Assembly: GCA_012517645.1 (NCBI GenBank)
Contig: JAAYUR010000112.1
Span: 1 to 13,120 of the forward strand
Length of the DNA stretch: 13,120 nucleotides
Direction: 5' to 3'
DNA from: Treponema sp.
GTDB lineage: Bacteria; Spirochaetota; Spirochaetia; Treponematales; UBA12059
This document shows, one piece after another, positions 1 to 7,676 of this stretch. The first letter of the stretch is position 1; the number at the start of each line of letters is the position of its first letter. The notes beneath the pieces are model-generated. The model saw only the letters and a program-made list of their open reading frames with translations, had not been told where the DNA came from and made no database searches. The translations under genes were made by a program, and so were the position numbers.

Positions 1-799
1 CCAGGCTGGCCGAAGCGAGCATGCCGATTGAGCCGCTGATCATGGAAGCCTCGTCGGAAAGAATGTCGCCGAACATGTTGGAGGTCACAATGACGTCAAA
101 CTGTTTCGGATTGCGTACCAGCTGCATCGCGCAGTTGTCCACGTACATGAACGAGACCTCGATGTCCGGCCAGGAGGGTGACAGGGCTCGGGCGGTCTCG
201 CGCCAGAGGCGGCTGGATTCCAGGACGTTCGCCTTGTCCACCACGCAGAGCCGGCGGGAACGGCTCCGGGCCGCCCGGAAGGCCATGGCCAACAGGCGGG
301 AGATCTCCTTGCGGGAATACCGCTCCGTGTCCCAAGCCTCCTGGCCGTCCGGGCTGCGCCCTCGATCCCCGAAGTACATCCCCCCGGTGAGCTCCCGAAC
401 GATCAGAAGGTCGAAGCCCTGCCCCGCGATCGAGTCCTTGAGGGGGCAGGCGGAGGCGAGCTCCGGGAAGAGCCGGGCGGGCCGGAGGTTGGCGTACACG
501 CCCAGGCCCGCGCGCAGGCCCAGGAGCCCCGCCTCGGGGCGCATCGCCCCGGACAGGTCGTCCCAGCGAGGCCCCCCGACGGCGCCCAGGAGGACGGCGT
601 CCGCGGCCTTGCAGGCCGCCAGGGTCTCCGCGGGCAGGGGCACGCCCTTCTCGTCGATGGCCGCTCCTCCGAGAAGGGCGGTCTCGAAGCGGAAGGAGAC
701 GCCGAACCGGGCCCCGACGGCCTCCAGGACCCGGACGGCCTGGGCGGTCACCTCGGGGCCGATCCCGTCCCCGGGAACCAGGGTGATCGAGTTCCTCAT
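1..799 (-). CDS. leuB: 3-isopropylmalate dehydrogenase, C-terminal part cut off by the window edge
   Basis: LeuB oxidises and decarboxylates 3-isopropylmalate to 2-ketoisocaproate with NAD+ in leucine synthesis; in organisms with CimA it commonly also handles 3-methylmalate for isoleucine. The visible 266 residues begin MRNSITLVPGDGIGPEV, the family's N-terminus, and include LLGAVGGPRWD, ELTGGMYFG, the DKANVLE segment and DNCAMQLVRNP. The last segment holds MFGDILSDEAS, whose aspartates bind the divalent metal and substrate. Family members have about 350-365 residues, so roughly 95 are missing to the left of position 1. The ATG overlaps the leuD stop as ATGA, with GGAAGGAGG shortly upstream inside leuD, so translation is probably coupled. 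It is the last gene visible in the ilvN-leuB operon. The identification is firm. Confidence 0.96.
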   Translation of the reverse strand, partial: MRNSITLVPGDGIGPEVTAQAVRVLEAVGARFGVSFRFETALLGGAAIDEKGVPLPAETLAACKAADAVLLGAVGGPRWDDLSGAMRPEAGLLGLRAGLGVYANLRPARLFPELASACPLKDSIAGQGFDLLIVRELTGGMYFGDRGRSPDGQEAWDTERYSRKEISRLLAMAFRAARSRSRRLCVVDKANVLESSRLWRETARALSPSWPDIEVSFMYVDNCAMQLVRNPKQFDVIVTSNMFGDILSDEASMISGSIGMLASASL

Positions 800-1323
800 C
801 GGGAGCCTCCTTCCGGGCCGGGATCCCCGGCCTCGGCCAGACGGGCGCGCACGTATTCGGTGAGCCCTCCGGCCTCCATGATCCGCCGCATGAAGGGCGG
901 GAAGGGTGCGGCGGTCCAACGGGAACCCCGGGTCTCGTCGAGGATGGCTCCTGACTCGAAATCCAGGGCGAGCCGGTCTCCGGCTTGGATGGAGGCGGCG
1001 GCCTCGGGGCATTCCAGGATGGGAAGGCCGATGTTCACGGCGTTCCTGTAGAAGATCCGGGCGAAGGAGGCGGCGATCACGCAGGACACTCCCGCGGCCT
1101 TGATGGCCGCCGGCGCGTGCTCCCGGCTGGATCCGCAGCCGAAGTTCTGGCCCCCCACGATGACGTCCCCGGGCCGGACCGCCGCCGCGAAGGAGGCGTC
1201 GATATCCTCCATACAGTGGGCGGCCAGCTCCGCGGGATCGCTGGTGTTGAGGTACCGGGCGGGGATGATGGCGTCTGTGTCCACGTTGTCTCCGTACTTG
1301 AACGCTCGACCTTGGGATTTCAT
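796..1323 (-). CDS. leuD: 3-isopropylmalate dehydratase small subunit
   Basis: This is the small (swivelling) subunit of isopropylmalate isomerase, which with LeuC interconverts 2- and 3-isopropylmalate. The 175 residues carry the family signatures DNVDTDAIIPARYL (residues 12-25) and FGCGSSREHAP (61-71), which bind substrate at the subunit interface, and the later NIGLPILEC. The length is that of the compact LeuD type usually paired with the shorter, archaeal-like LeuC, which fits the partner encoded here. The start at 1323 overlaps the leuC stop (ATGA) and follows a good GGGAGG site about 6 bases upstream. The final ~10 residues (DPGPEGGSR) are glycine-rich and include the leuB Shine-Dalgarno on the DNA level. 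The product probably also serves the citramalate pathway given the adjacent cimA; that is inference. Confidence 0.95.
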   Translation of the reverse strand: MKSQGRAFKYGDNVDTDAIIPARYLNTSDPAELAAHCMEDIDASFAAAVRPGDVIVGGQNFGCGSSREHAPAAIKAAGVSCVIAASFARIFYRNAVNIGLPILECPEAAASIQAGDRLALDFESGAILDETRGSRWTAAPFPPFMRRIMEAGGLTEYVRARLAEAGDPGPEGGSR

Positions 1324-2711
1324 CGCGTCCCTCCCGCCGAGAAGGCCCTTCGGGCGCTTCGGCCCATGGCCGCGCCGTCTGCCGCCGGGCCGTCGACCCG
1401 ACCCCTCCGCGTCTCCGGCGGCCCCAGGAGCCGTTCCCGAGCCGGGGGCGCCATGACCTCCGAAGGATCGCAGATCCGGCCCGTCACCGCGGCGGCCGCG
1501 GCGGCCGCGGGTCCGGCCAGGTAGACCTCGGACTCCGGGTGTCCCATGCGTCCCACGAAGTTCCGGTTGGTGGTGGCCACAGCCCGCTCCCCCGCGGCCA
1601 GGATGCCCATGTGGCCCCCGAGGCAGGGTCCGCAGGTCGGGGTGGACAGGACGGCCCCGGCCTCCACGAAGTCCTCCGCAAGCCCTTCCCGGACCGCCTG
1701 GAGGTAGATCTTCTGGGTCGCGGGTAGGACGATGCACCGTACGCCCCGGGCGACCTTCCGGCCCCGGAGGATCGCGGCGGCGATCCGGAGGTCCTCGATC
1801 CGGCCGTTCGTGCAGGACCCGATGACCACCTGGTCCACGGCCACGTCCCCGGCCTCCGAGGCGGCCCGGACGTTGGACGGCAAATGGGGGAAGGCGACCA
1901 CCGGAACAAGCCGGGACAGGTCGATCCGGACCTCCCGGGCGTAGGCGGCGCCCGGGTCCGCCCGGTACTCCTTGTAGGTTCGCTTCGACACCGAGGCCGC
2001 CCAGGCCCGGGTGGCCTCGTCCACCGGGAAGATGCCGTTCTTGGCCCCCGCCTCGATGGCCATGTTGGACACCGTAAGGCGTTCCTCCATGGTGAGGGCG
2101 GAAACCCCGGGCCCCTGGAACTCCAGGGACCGGTAGAGGGCCCCGTCCACCCCGATCATCCCGATCAGGGTCAGGATGAGATCCTTGCCCCCGGCCCATC
2201 CGGAAAACTCCCCGGTCAGGAACACCCGTATCGCCTCGGGGACCTTGAACCAGAGCCGCCCCAGGGCCATGCCCGCGGCCATGTCCGTGGAGCCTACCCC
2301 CGTGGAAAAGGCGCCGACGGCCCCGTACGTGCAGGTGTGGGAATCCGCCCCGATCACCAGGTCTCCGGGAAGGACCAGTCCCCGCTCGGGCAGGAGGGCA
2401 TGCTCGATGCCCATCTCGCCGACCTCGAAGTAGTGGGTCACTTCCTGCTCCCGGGCGAAGTCCCGCATGCACTTGCACTGCTCGGCGGCCTTTATGTCCT
2501 TGTTCGGCGCGAAGTGGTCCGGCACCAGGACGACCCGGTCCCGGTCGAACACCTTCCGGGCGCCCATCTTCCGGAACTCCCGAATGGCCGGCGGGGCGGT
2601 GATGTCGTTTCCCAGGACCAAATCGACCCGGGCTTCCAGAAGCTGCCCCGGCTCCGCGGTCTCAAGCCCCGCATGCTCGGCCAGGATTTTCTGCGTCATC
2701 GTCATCGGCAT
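1320..2711 (-). CDS. leuC: 3-isopropylmalate dehydratase large subunit
   Basis: LeuC is the [4Fe-4S]-containing large subunit of isopropylmalate isomerase (aconitase superfamily). The three cluster cysteines are visible: C300 in GSCTNGR, and C360 and C363 in TPTCGPCLGG. Other family landmarks are PDHFAPNKD, GADSHTCTYGA and GWAGGKDLI. The core matches the shorter, archaeal-like LeuC and should end near residue 420 (GRICDPSEV). Another ~43 Ala/Arg/Gly-rich residues follow, which I do not recognise as part of the fold. Four in-frame ATGs crowd the 5' end (2717, 2711, 2705, 2699). I chose 2711 because GGGAG at 2718-2722 then lies 6 bases away, whereas it abuts the ATG at 2717. The 5' end overlaps cimA by 50 bp and the stop overlaps leuD. 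Confidence 0.94.
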   Translation of the reverse strand: MPMTMTQKILAEHAGLETAEPGQLLEARVDLVLGNDITAPPAIREFRKMGARKVFDRDRVVLVPDHFAPNKDIKAAEQCKCMRDFAREQEVTHYFEVGEMGIEHALLPERGLVLPGDLVIGADSHTCTYGAVGAFSTGVGSTDMAAGMALGRLWFKVPEAIRVFLTGEFSGWAGGKDLILTLIGMIGVDGALYRSLEFQGPGVSALTMEERLTVSNMAIEAGAKNGIFPVDEATRAWAASVSKRTYKEYRADPGAAYAREVRIDLSRLVPVVAFPHLPSNVRAASEAGDVAVDQVVIGSCTNGRIEDLRIAAAILRGRKVARGVRCIVLPATQKIYLQAVREGLAEDFVEAGAVLSTPTCGPCLGGHMGILAAGERAVATTNRNFVGRMGHPESEVYLAGPAAAAAAAVTGRICDPSEVMAPPARERLLGPPETRRGRVDGPAADGAAMGRSARRAFSAGGTR

Positions 2712-4326
2712 GTTCATCTCCCGTGCTCATCGGGTTCCGGTCTCGGATACCCGCTCGGCTGTCCTTGACTAGCTTGTATTCAATGGAATCCACCAGGGCC
2801 AACCAGCTGGCCTCCAGTATGTCCGCGGAGACTCCGACGGTGGTCCAGGCGTCCCGGTCATCCGCGCTGTCTATGAGCACTCGCACGACCGAGGCGGTGG
2901 CGCCCGTCCCGGGCAAGACCCGGACCTTGTAGTCCGTAAGGCGCATTTCGGCCAAGGAGGGATAGAAGCCCATAAGGGCCTTACGGAGGGCCAGGTCCAG
3001 GGCGTGCACCGGCCCGCAGCCCTCGGCGGCGGAGACCTCCCGCCGACCCGCCACCTCCAACTGGACCATGGCGTGGGCGCAGGTTTCGGGGTGCTCCGCG
3101 GGATGTTCCCCCGTGGTCCTGTACCGGCCCAGTTTGAAGGAGGGCACGTACGAGCCGGCGGCCTTCCGAAGCAGGATCTCCAGGCTCGCCTCGGCCCCCT
3201 CGTACTGGTATCCCAGCCCCTCCATCCTCTTCAGGGTCTCCGCGGCCTTGACGACCAGGGGAGAATCCTTGGCCGCCTCCGGAAGAAGGCGGCGGAACCG
3301 GTCCAGGAGCACGGATCGGCCGCCCACCTCGGAGGCGAGGAATCGCCGTTCGTTGCCGACGGCACCGGGCGGGACGTGCTCGAACGAGGCCGGAGCCTTC
3401 CGGACTGCGTCCACGTGCATCCCCGCTTTGTGGGCGAAGGCCCTGCGGCCGACGTAGGGCATCCCCTCGTCCAGGGCGAGGTTCGCGATCTCCGAGACCC
3501 TCCGTACGGCCTTCGTCAATTCCGGGAGGGCATCGGAGGCCAGGCAGTCCCGGCCCATCTTGAGCCGGAGGTTGGCGGCCACGGTGGAGAGGTTGGCGTT
3601 CCCGCAGCGCTCTCCGAACCCCGCCAGGGTCCCTTGGACGTGGACGGCTCCGGCCTCTACGGCGGCCAGGGTGTTGGCCACCCCGAGGCCCGAGTCGTTG
3701 TGGGCGTGGATGCCCAGGGGCGCGCCCAGGGCCGCCGCCCGCCGGGTGAACTCCGCCACCCGGGACGGCAGGCTCACCCCGTTCGTATCGCAGAGTACCA
3801 GACACTCGGCGCCGGCATCCCGCGCGGCGCGCAGGCAGGCCAGGGCGTAGTCCGGATCCGAGGCGAAGCCGTCGAAAAAGTGTTCCGCGTCGAAGATGAC
3901 CCTGCGCCCCGCGGATCGGAGGAAGGCCACGCTGTCCCCGATCATCCCGAGGTTCTCCTCCGGCGCCGCTCCCAGGACCCGACGGACATGGAAGTCCCAG
4001 GACTTGCCGAACAGGACGACCACCTCGGTTTCCGCGGCGAGGAGGCTGGCCAACTGGGGGTCCGTTTCCGGGCGGGTATCCCTGCGCCGGGTGGAGCCGA
4101 AGGCGGCCAAGATCGAGCGCCGGAGCCTCAGGTTCCGGGCCTCCCGAAAGAACTCCGCGTCCTTGGGGTTCGATCCCGGGTTGCCCGCCTCGATGACGTC
4201 GATCCCCAGGGAATCCAGGACCCGGACGATGGACACCTTGTCCGCGACCGAAAAGCTGACTCCCTCGCCCTGGGCCCCGTCCCGGAGGGTGGAATCAAGA
4301 AGCGTTACGCGAGGGAGCTTTGCCAT
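2662..4326 (-). CDS. cimA: (R)-citramalate synthase
   Basis: CimA condenses pyruvate with acetyl-CoA to citramalate, the first step of the threonine-independent isoleucine pathway. The 554-residue protein starts MAKLPRVTLLDSTLRDGAQG, with the DRE-TIM motif at residues 14-20, metal-binding HAHND at 207-211, and the GFGERCGNANL segment near 237-246. A C-terminal LeuA-type regulatory domain runs from about 390 to 515. It is of the long CimA class found in Leptospira/Geobacter-type bacteria rather than the LeuA class: it reads EGVSFS where LeuA reads APGCSMN. The ATG has a strong GGAGGAGGA site. The start overlaps the end of leuA by 32 bp. After the last conserved residues (VDSIEYKLVKD) an acidic 33-residue tail with four consecutive aspartates runs on into leuC. 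Homocitrate synthase is a less likely alternative. Confidence 0.92.
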   Translation of the reverse strand: MAKLPRVTLLDSTLRDGAQGEGVSFSVADKVSIVRVLDSLGIDVIEAGNPGSNPKDAEFFREARNLRLRRSILAAFGSTRRRDTRPETDPQLASLLAAETEVVVLFGKSWDFHVRRVLGAAPEENLGMIGDSVAFLRSAGRRVIFDAEHFFDGFASDPDYALACLRAARDAGAECLVLCDTNGVSLPSRVAEFTRRAAALGAPLGIHAHNDSGLGVANTLAAVEAGAVHVQGTLAGFGERCGNANLSTVAANLRLKMGRDCLASDALPELTKAVRRVSEIANLALDEGMPYVGRRAFAHKAGMHVDAVRKAPASFEHVPPGAVGNERRFLASEVGGRSVLLDRFRRLLPEAAKDSPLVVKAAETLKRMEGLGYQYEGAEASLEILLRKAAGSYVPSFKLGRYRTTGEHPAEHPETCAHAMVQLEVAGRREVSAAEGCGPVHALDLALRKALMGFYPSLAEMRLTDYKVRVLPGTGATASVVRVLIDSADDRDAWTTVGVSADILEASWLALVDSIEYKLVKDSRAGIRDRNPMSTGDEHADDDDAENPGRACGA

Positions 4327-5887
4327 CGGATTCCTCCTCCGCCGGGGCGGTAAAAGAGTCCGTACTCTCCCCCGCTTCCAGATCCTCCGCCATGGAGTTG
4401 ATGGCGTCGATATACGCCCGGACGCTGGCCTCGATGACGTCCGTGGACACCCCGTGGCCGTTGTAGGCCTTGTCCCCCAGCCGCACCCGGACGTGGGCCT
4501 CCCCCTGGGCGTCCTTGCCTCCGGTGACGGAATCCAGGGAAAAATCCTCCAGAACGGGATCGCGGCCGACGATCTTGTCGATGGCCTTGAAGGAAGCGTC
4601 GATGGGGCCGTCTCCGGTGGCCACCCGTTCCTCCTTCCGCCCGTCCCGGGAGACGAGGCTGACCGCGCTCGTGGAGGTGATCGTGCTCCCGGAGTTGATG
4701 ATGAACCTCTCCAGTTTCCACACCGCCTTGCGGTCCGGAGCCCAGCCCCGGGCCAGGGCCTCGATGTCCCGGTCGCTCACGGTCTTCTTCTTGTCCGCCA
4801 GGGCCTTGAAGGCCTTGAAGAGCTCCGCGGTCCGGGCGGGGCCCAGGTGGAAGCCCAGCTCGGCCAGGCGCTCGTCGAAGGCGTGGCGGCCCGAGTGCTT
4901 GCCCAAAACCATCTTGTTCCGGGGCAGGCCCACGGACTCGGGGGTCATGATCTCGTAGGTATCCGCCCGGGCCAGGACCCCGTGCTGGTGGATCCCCGAC
5001 TCGTGGGCGAAGGCGTTCTCCCCCACCACGGCCTTGTTGGCCTGGACCCGGCAGCCCGTCACCTGGACGACAAGGCGGCTGGCGGCGTAGATCTGGGTAG
5101 TGTCTATCCTGCACCGGGCGTCCAGGCGGTCGGCCCGGGTCCGGAGGATCATGGCGATCTCCTCCAGGGAGGCGTTCCCCGCCCGTTCGCCGATACCGTT
5201 GACCGTGCACTCCACCTGGTCCGCCCCGGCCTCCACGGCGGCCAGGGAGTTGGCCACCGCCAGGCCCAGGTCGTCGTGGCAGTGCACCGAGAAGAGCGCC
5301 TTGCCCATGTCCGGAACCCCGGCCTTGACCCTCCGAACCAGATCGCCGAACTCCCAGGGCAGGGCGTAGCCGACCGTGTCCGGCAGGTTGACCGTGGAGG
5401 CGCCGGCCTCGATAGCCGCCTGGAAGACCCGGCACAGGAAATCCGGGTCCGAGCGGGAGGCGTCCTCGGCGGAGAACTCCACGTCCGGGCAGAGCCTCCG
5501 GGCGTAGCGGACCATGGCCGCCGCCTGATCCACCACCTCGTCGGGCTTCATGCGAAGCTTGTACTCCATATGAAGGGGCGAAGTGGCGATGAAGGTGTGG
5601 ATCCGCGGCCGCTCGGCGGGCCTGAGGGCCTCCCAGGCCGCGTCGATGTCCCGGGGCGTCGCCCGGGCGAGGCCCGCGACGGCGCAGCCCCGGACATGGC
5701 GCGCGATCTCGCGCACCGAGGCCAGGTCGCCCGGACTCGCGATCGGGAAGCCCGCCTCGATGACGTCCACCCCGAGCTTTTCGAGCTGCCGGGCCACCTC
5801 GAGCTTTTCTCCCAGGTTCATGCTGCAGCCCGGAGCCTGCTCGCCGTCCCTCAAGGTCGTGTCGAAGATGACGATTTCGCGCGGCAT
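4295..5887 (-). CDS. leuA: 2-isopropylmalate synthase
   Basis: LeuA condenses 2-ketoisovalerate with acetyl-CoA, the committed step of leucine synthesis. The 530 residues comprise a TIM-barrel domain with TTLRDGEQAPG (10-20), metal-binding HCHDD (202-206), GIGERAGNASLEE (231-243) and NAFAHESGIHQHG (291-303). Next come a linker and a C-terminal leucine-binding regulatory domain (about 385-500) with GDGPIDASFKAID. Feedback inhibition by leucine is therefore expected. The ATG lies 9 bases past the ilvC stop, and that stop (TAG) is part of the AGGAGG ribosome-binding site. A tail of about 28 residues rich in Glu, Ser and Ala (AEDLEAGESTD onward) follows the last conserved helix and overlaps cimA. 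Having both leuA and cimA side by side confirms that they are distinct enzymes. Confidence 0.96.
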   Translation of the reverse strand: MPREIVIFDTTLRDGEQAPGCSMNLGEKLEVARQLEKLGVDVIEAGFPIASPGDLASVREIARHVRGCAVAGLARATPRDIDAAWEALRPAERPRIHTFIATSPLHMEYKLRMKPDEVVDQAAAMVRYARRLCPDVEFSAEDASRSDPDFLCRVFQAAIEAGASTVNLPDTVGYALPWEFGDLVRRVKAGVPDMGKALFSVHCHDDLGLAVANSLAAVEAGADQVECTVNGIGERAGNASLEEIAMILRTRADRLDARCRIDTTQIYAASRLVVQVTGCRVQANKAVVGENAFAHESGIHQHGVLARADTYEIMTPESVGLPRNKMVLGKHSGRHAFDERLAELGFHLGPARTAELFKAFKALADKKKTVSDRDIEALARGWAPDRKAVWKLERFIINSGSTITSTSAVSLVSRDGRKEERVATGDGPIDASFKAIDKIVGRDPVLEDFSLDSVTGGKDAQGEAHVRVRLGDKAYNGHGVSTDVIEASVRAYIDAINSMAEDLEAGESTDSFTAPAEEESDGKAPSRNAS

Positions 5888-5896
5888 CGGAACCTC

Positions 5897-6895
5897 CTAT
5901 CCCTTGTCCCGGGTCCAGCTCATCATGGCCCGCAGTTCCGCCCCGACCTTTTCGGATGGGTGGGAGGCTTCGATGGCCCGCATCCGGTTGAAGTACGGCC
6001 GGTTGGCCTGGTTCTCCAGGATCCACTCCCGGGCGAACTGACCGTTCCGGATCGCCGCCAGGACCCTCTTCATCTCCTTCCGGGTCTCCTCGGTGATGAT
6101 CCGGGGGCCGACCGTGTAGTCCCCGTACTCGGCGGTGTCGGAGATGGAGTAGCGCATGAAGGAGATGCCCTTCTGGACCACCAGGTCGATGATCAGCTTC
6201 ATCTCGTGGATACACTCGAAGTAGGCGCTCTCGGGCTGGTACCCCGCCTCAACGAGGGTGTCGAACCCCGCCTTCATGAGGGCGGTGACCCCGCCGCACA
6301 AGACGCACTGCTCCCCGAAGAGATCCGTCTCGGTCTCCTCCTGGAACGTGGTCTCCAGCACCCCCGCTCGAGCGCCCCCGATTCCCGCCGCGTAGGCCAG
6401 GGCCTGGGCTTTCGCGGTCCCGCTGGCGTCCTGCTGGACCGCCACAAGGCAGGGAACCCCCTTGCCCTCCTGGTACTGGGATCGGACGGTGTGCCCCGGC
6501 CCCTTGGGAGCGATCATGACCACGTCCACGTCCGGGGGCGGGACGATCTGCTTGAAGTGGATGTTGAACCCGTGGGCGAAGGCGATGGTCTTGCCGGCCC
6601 TGAGGCCGGGCTTGACGCTCTCGGAGTAGAGCCGAGCCTGCTTCTCGTCATTGATCAGGATCATGATGAAGTCCGCCTCGGCTGAAGCCGCCGCCGCGGT
6701 CTGGACCTTGAACCCCTGGGCTTCGGCTTCCTTCCAGCTCTTGGAGCCCTCGTAGAGCCCCACCACGACGGGATACCCCGAGTCGCGGAGGTTAAGAGCG
6801 TGGGCGTGACCCTGGCTGCCGAAGCCGATCACCGCGATAGTCTTGCCCGCCAGGGCCTTCTTGTCGCAATCCTTGTCGTAATACATGGTAGCCAC
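5897..6895 (-). CDS. ilvC: ketol-acid reductoisomerase (short, class I)
   Basis: IlvC converts acetolactate or acetohydroxybutyrate to the dihydroxy acid using NAD(P)H and Mg2+, a step shared by valine, leucine and isoleucine synthesis. The 332 residues match class I enzymes. They show the GFGSQGHAHALNLRDSG nucleotide-binding loop (24-40), SKSW at 51-54 (Ser residues there usually mark NADPH preference), and APKGPGH at 129-135. Metal ligands lie in TDLFGEQ (190-196) and ECIHEMK (227-233). I place the start at the GTG at 6895, giving MATMYYDKD, which matches the usual family N-terminus and sits 5 bases after AAGGAGA; an ATG three codons later is the alternative. The ilvN stop (TGA) runs straight into this ribosome-binding site, so the two genes are probably translationally coupled. 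Confidence 0.96.
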   Translation of the reverse strand: MATMYYDKDCDKKALAGKTIAVIGFGSQGHAHALNLRDSGYPVVVGLYEGSKSWKEAEAQGFKVQTAAAASAEADFIMILINDEKQARLYSESVKPGLRAGKTIAFAHGFNIHFKQIVPPPDVDVVMIAPKGPGHTVRSQYQEGKGVPCLVAVQQDASGTAKAQALAYAAGIGGARAGVLETTFQEETETDLFGEQCVLCGGVTALMKAGFDTLVEAGYQPESAYFECIHEMKLIIDLVVQKGISFMRYSISDTAEYGDYTVGPRIITEETRKEMKRVLAAIRNGQFAREWILENQANRPYFNRMRAIEASHPSEKVGAELRAMMSWTRDKG

Positions 6896-6906
6896 GATAG
6901 TCTCCT

Positions 6907-7452
6907 TCAAGCTGTCTTCGTCCGTCCGGCGCCGTACGGCGTCGGTTCCGTCTCCTCGGGCCGGCTCAAGATCGAGTCTCCCCGCTGGAGGGCCGTAAGC
7001 CCCGTGCGGGCGATCTCCGGTATCCCGTAGGGAGCCAGCAGGTCCAGAAGCCCGTCGATCTTCGGGCGCTCGCCGGTTATCTCCAGGACCATCTCCTGCC
7101 GGGATACGTCCACGATGCGGGCCCGGAAGATCCGGGCGATGTTCACGATGTCCCCCCGTGTTTCCGGGGAGGCCTTGACCTTGACCAGGACCAGTTCTCG
7201 ATACACGCCCCATTGAGGATCCAAGCGCCGGAGGGAGATCACGTCCTCCAGCTTTTCCAGCTGCCGGACCAGCTGCTCCATGATCTCCTGGTCCCCGATG
7301 GCGGCGATGGTCATCCGGGAGACCGAGGGGTCCAGGGTCTCGCCGACCGAAAGACTCTCGATGTTGAAGCCCCTCCGGCTGAAAAGCCCGGAGATTCGGG
7401 ATAGGACGCCCGGATGGTTCTGGACGAGGGCGGAAACCACGAAGCGTTCCAT
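6907..7452 (-). CDS. ilvN: acetolactate synthase regulatory (small) subunit
   Basis: IlvN/IlvH binds valine through an ACT domain and confers feedback inhibition on the catalytic subunit IlvB. The 181-residue protein starts MERFVVSALVQNHPGVLSRI and contains the hallmark SGLFSRRGFNIESLSVG (residues 21-37). An ACT domain spans roughly 3-75 and a second, C-terminal domain ends near GLTALQRG. A polar tail of about 20 residues follows. The ATG at 7452 fits the family start; a TTG two codons earlier is possible. The preceding 19-codon ORF ends at 7455, two bases before this ATG, suggesting coupling. No ilvB lies immediately upstream, where it normally does: the upstream DNA is a 450-base leader. 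The catalytic partner must be encoded elsewhere. Confidence 0.95.
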   Translation of the reverse strand: MERFVVSALVQNHPGVLSRISGLFSRRGFNIESLSVGETLDPSVSRMTIAAIGDQEIMEQLVRQLEKLEDVISLRRLDPQWGVYRELVLVKVKASPETRGDIVNIARIFRARIVDVSRQEMVLEITGERPKIDGLLDLLAPYGIPEIARTGLTALQRGDSILSRPEETEPTPYGAGRTKTA

Positions 7453-7454
7453 GG

Positions 7455-7514
7455 TCAAGCCCTCTCGGCGGGACGATCCGCGGCGTTCAAGCGGTCGGGG
7501 GATCTCGGGTTCAT
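7455..7514 (-). CDS. 19-codon ORF in the leader, coupled to ilvN
   Basis: A small ORF encodes MNPRSPDRLNAADRPAERA and ends with TGA two bases before the ilvN ATG. What makes it credible is its ribosome-binding site, AGGAGGAGGA at 7521-7530, six bases from the ATG and the strongest Shine-Dalgarno near ilvN. ilvN itself has only a modest GAGAGG inside the last codons of this ORF. The peptide is polar and not enriched in Ile, Leu or Val, so it is not the attenuator peptide. It may deliver ribosomes to ilvN by termination-reinitiation, or be what remains of the 5' end of a deleted upstream gene such as ilvB. Neither is shown. There are no homologues that I recognise. Confidence 0.45.
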   Translation of the reverse strand: MNPRSPDRLNAADRPAERA

Positions 7515-7520
7515 GGCGGT

Positions 7521-7530
7521 TCCTCCTCCT
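7521..7530 (-). promoter_or_regulatory. strong Shine-Dalgarno for the 19-codon ORF
   Basis: On the minus strand this reads AGGAGGAGGA, followed by ACCGCC and ATG. It is a textbook ribosome-binding site at ideal spacing, yet the gene it serves is only 19 codons long and leads into ilvN. It is the entry point for ribosomes into the operon's first structural gene. Confidence 0.7.
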
Positions 7531-7571
7531 TGGACGATGCCGGTTTGGATGGGTCCGGGTTGTCCGGGGTG

Positions 7572-7676
7572 AGTGTCACGAAGCTTGTGCTGGAGTACCG
7601 ATGCTTCCGAGGAGTTCCCGGGACGTGCTGAAAGGCCGTCCGGGATCCACGGACCTAGCACAAGGTTCGTGACACT
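7572..7676. repeat. 105-bp unit bounded by 20-bp inverted repeats
   Basis: The plus strand reads AGTGTCACGAAGCTTGTGCT at 7572-7591. The reverse complement of 7657-7676 is AGTGTCACGAACCTTGTGCT, so 19 of 20 positions match. Similarity continues weakly inside the arms, and each arm is itself nearly palindromic around its centre. The arms are 65 bp apart (85 bp centre to centre). In RNA from the ilv promoter they would form a 20-bp stem; in DNA they could be paired operator sites; as a mobile relic they could be the terminal repeats of a small MITE or IS remnant. I see no target-site duplication and no U-tract, so none of these is proven. Confidence 0.8.

Noticed and set aside
1487..1510. Repeat of CCGCGGCGG in leuC
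   Set aside because: It encodes an alanine run (near residues 402-408) in leuC; a simple codon repeat in GC-rich DNA is enough to explain it.
3896..6685. 929-codon open frame on the plus strand opposite cimA, leuA and ilvC
   Set aside because: Its translation is Gly/Pro/Arg/His-rich with no family motifs, while the opposite strand encodes three well-conserved enzymes. GC-rich third positions create such antisense frames.
7515..7530. GGAGGAACCGCC, which resembles the T-box motif GGUGGNACCGCG
   Set aside because: It is fully explained as a Shine-Dalgarno plus spacer before an ATG, no T-box stem I specifier loop or following terminator is visible, and the leader ORF already provides a sensing mechanism.
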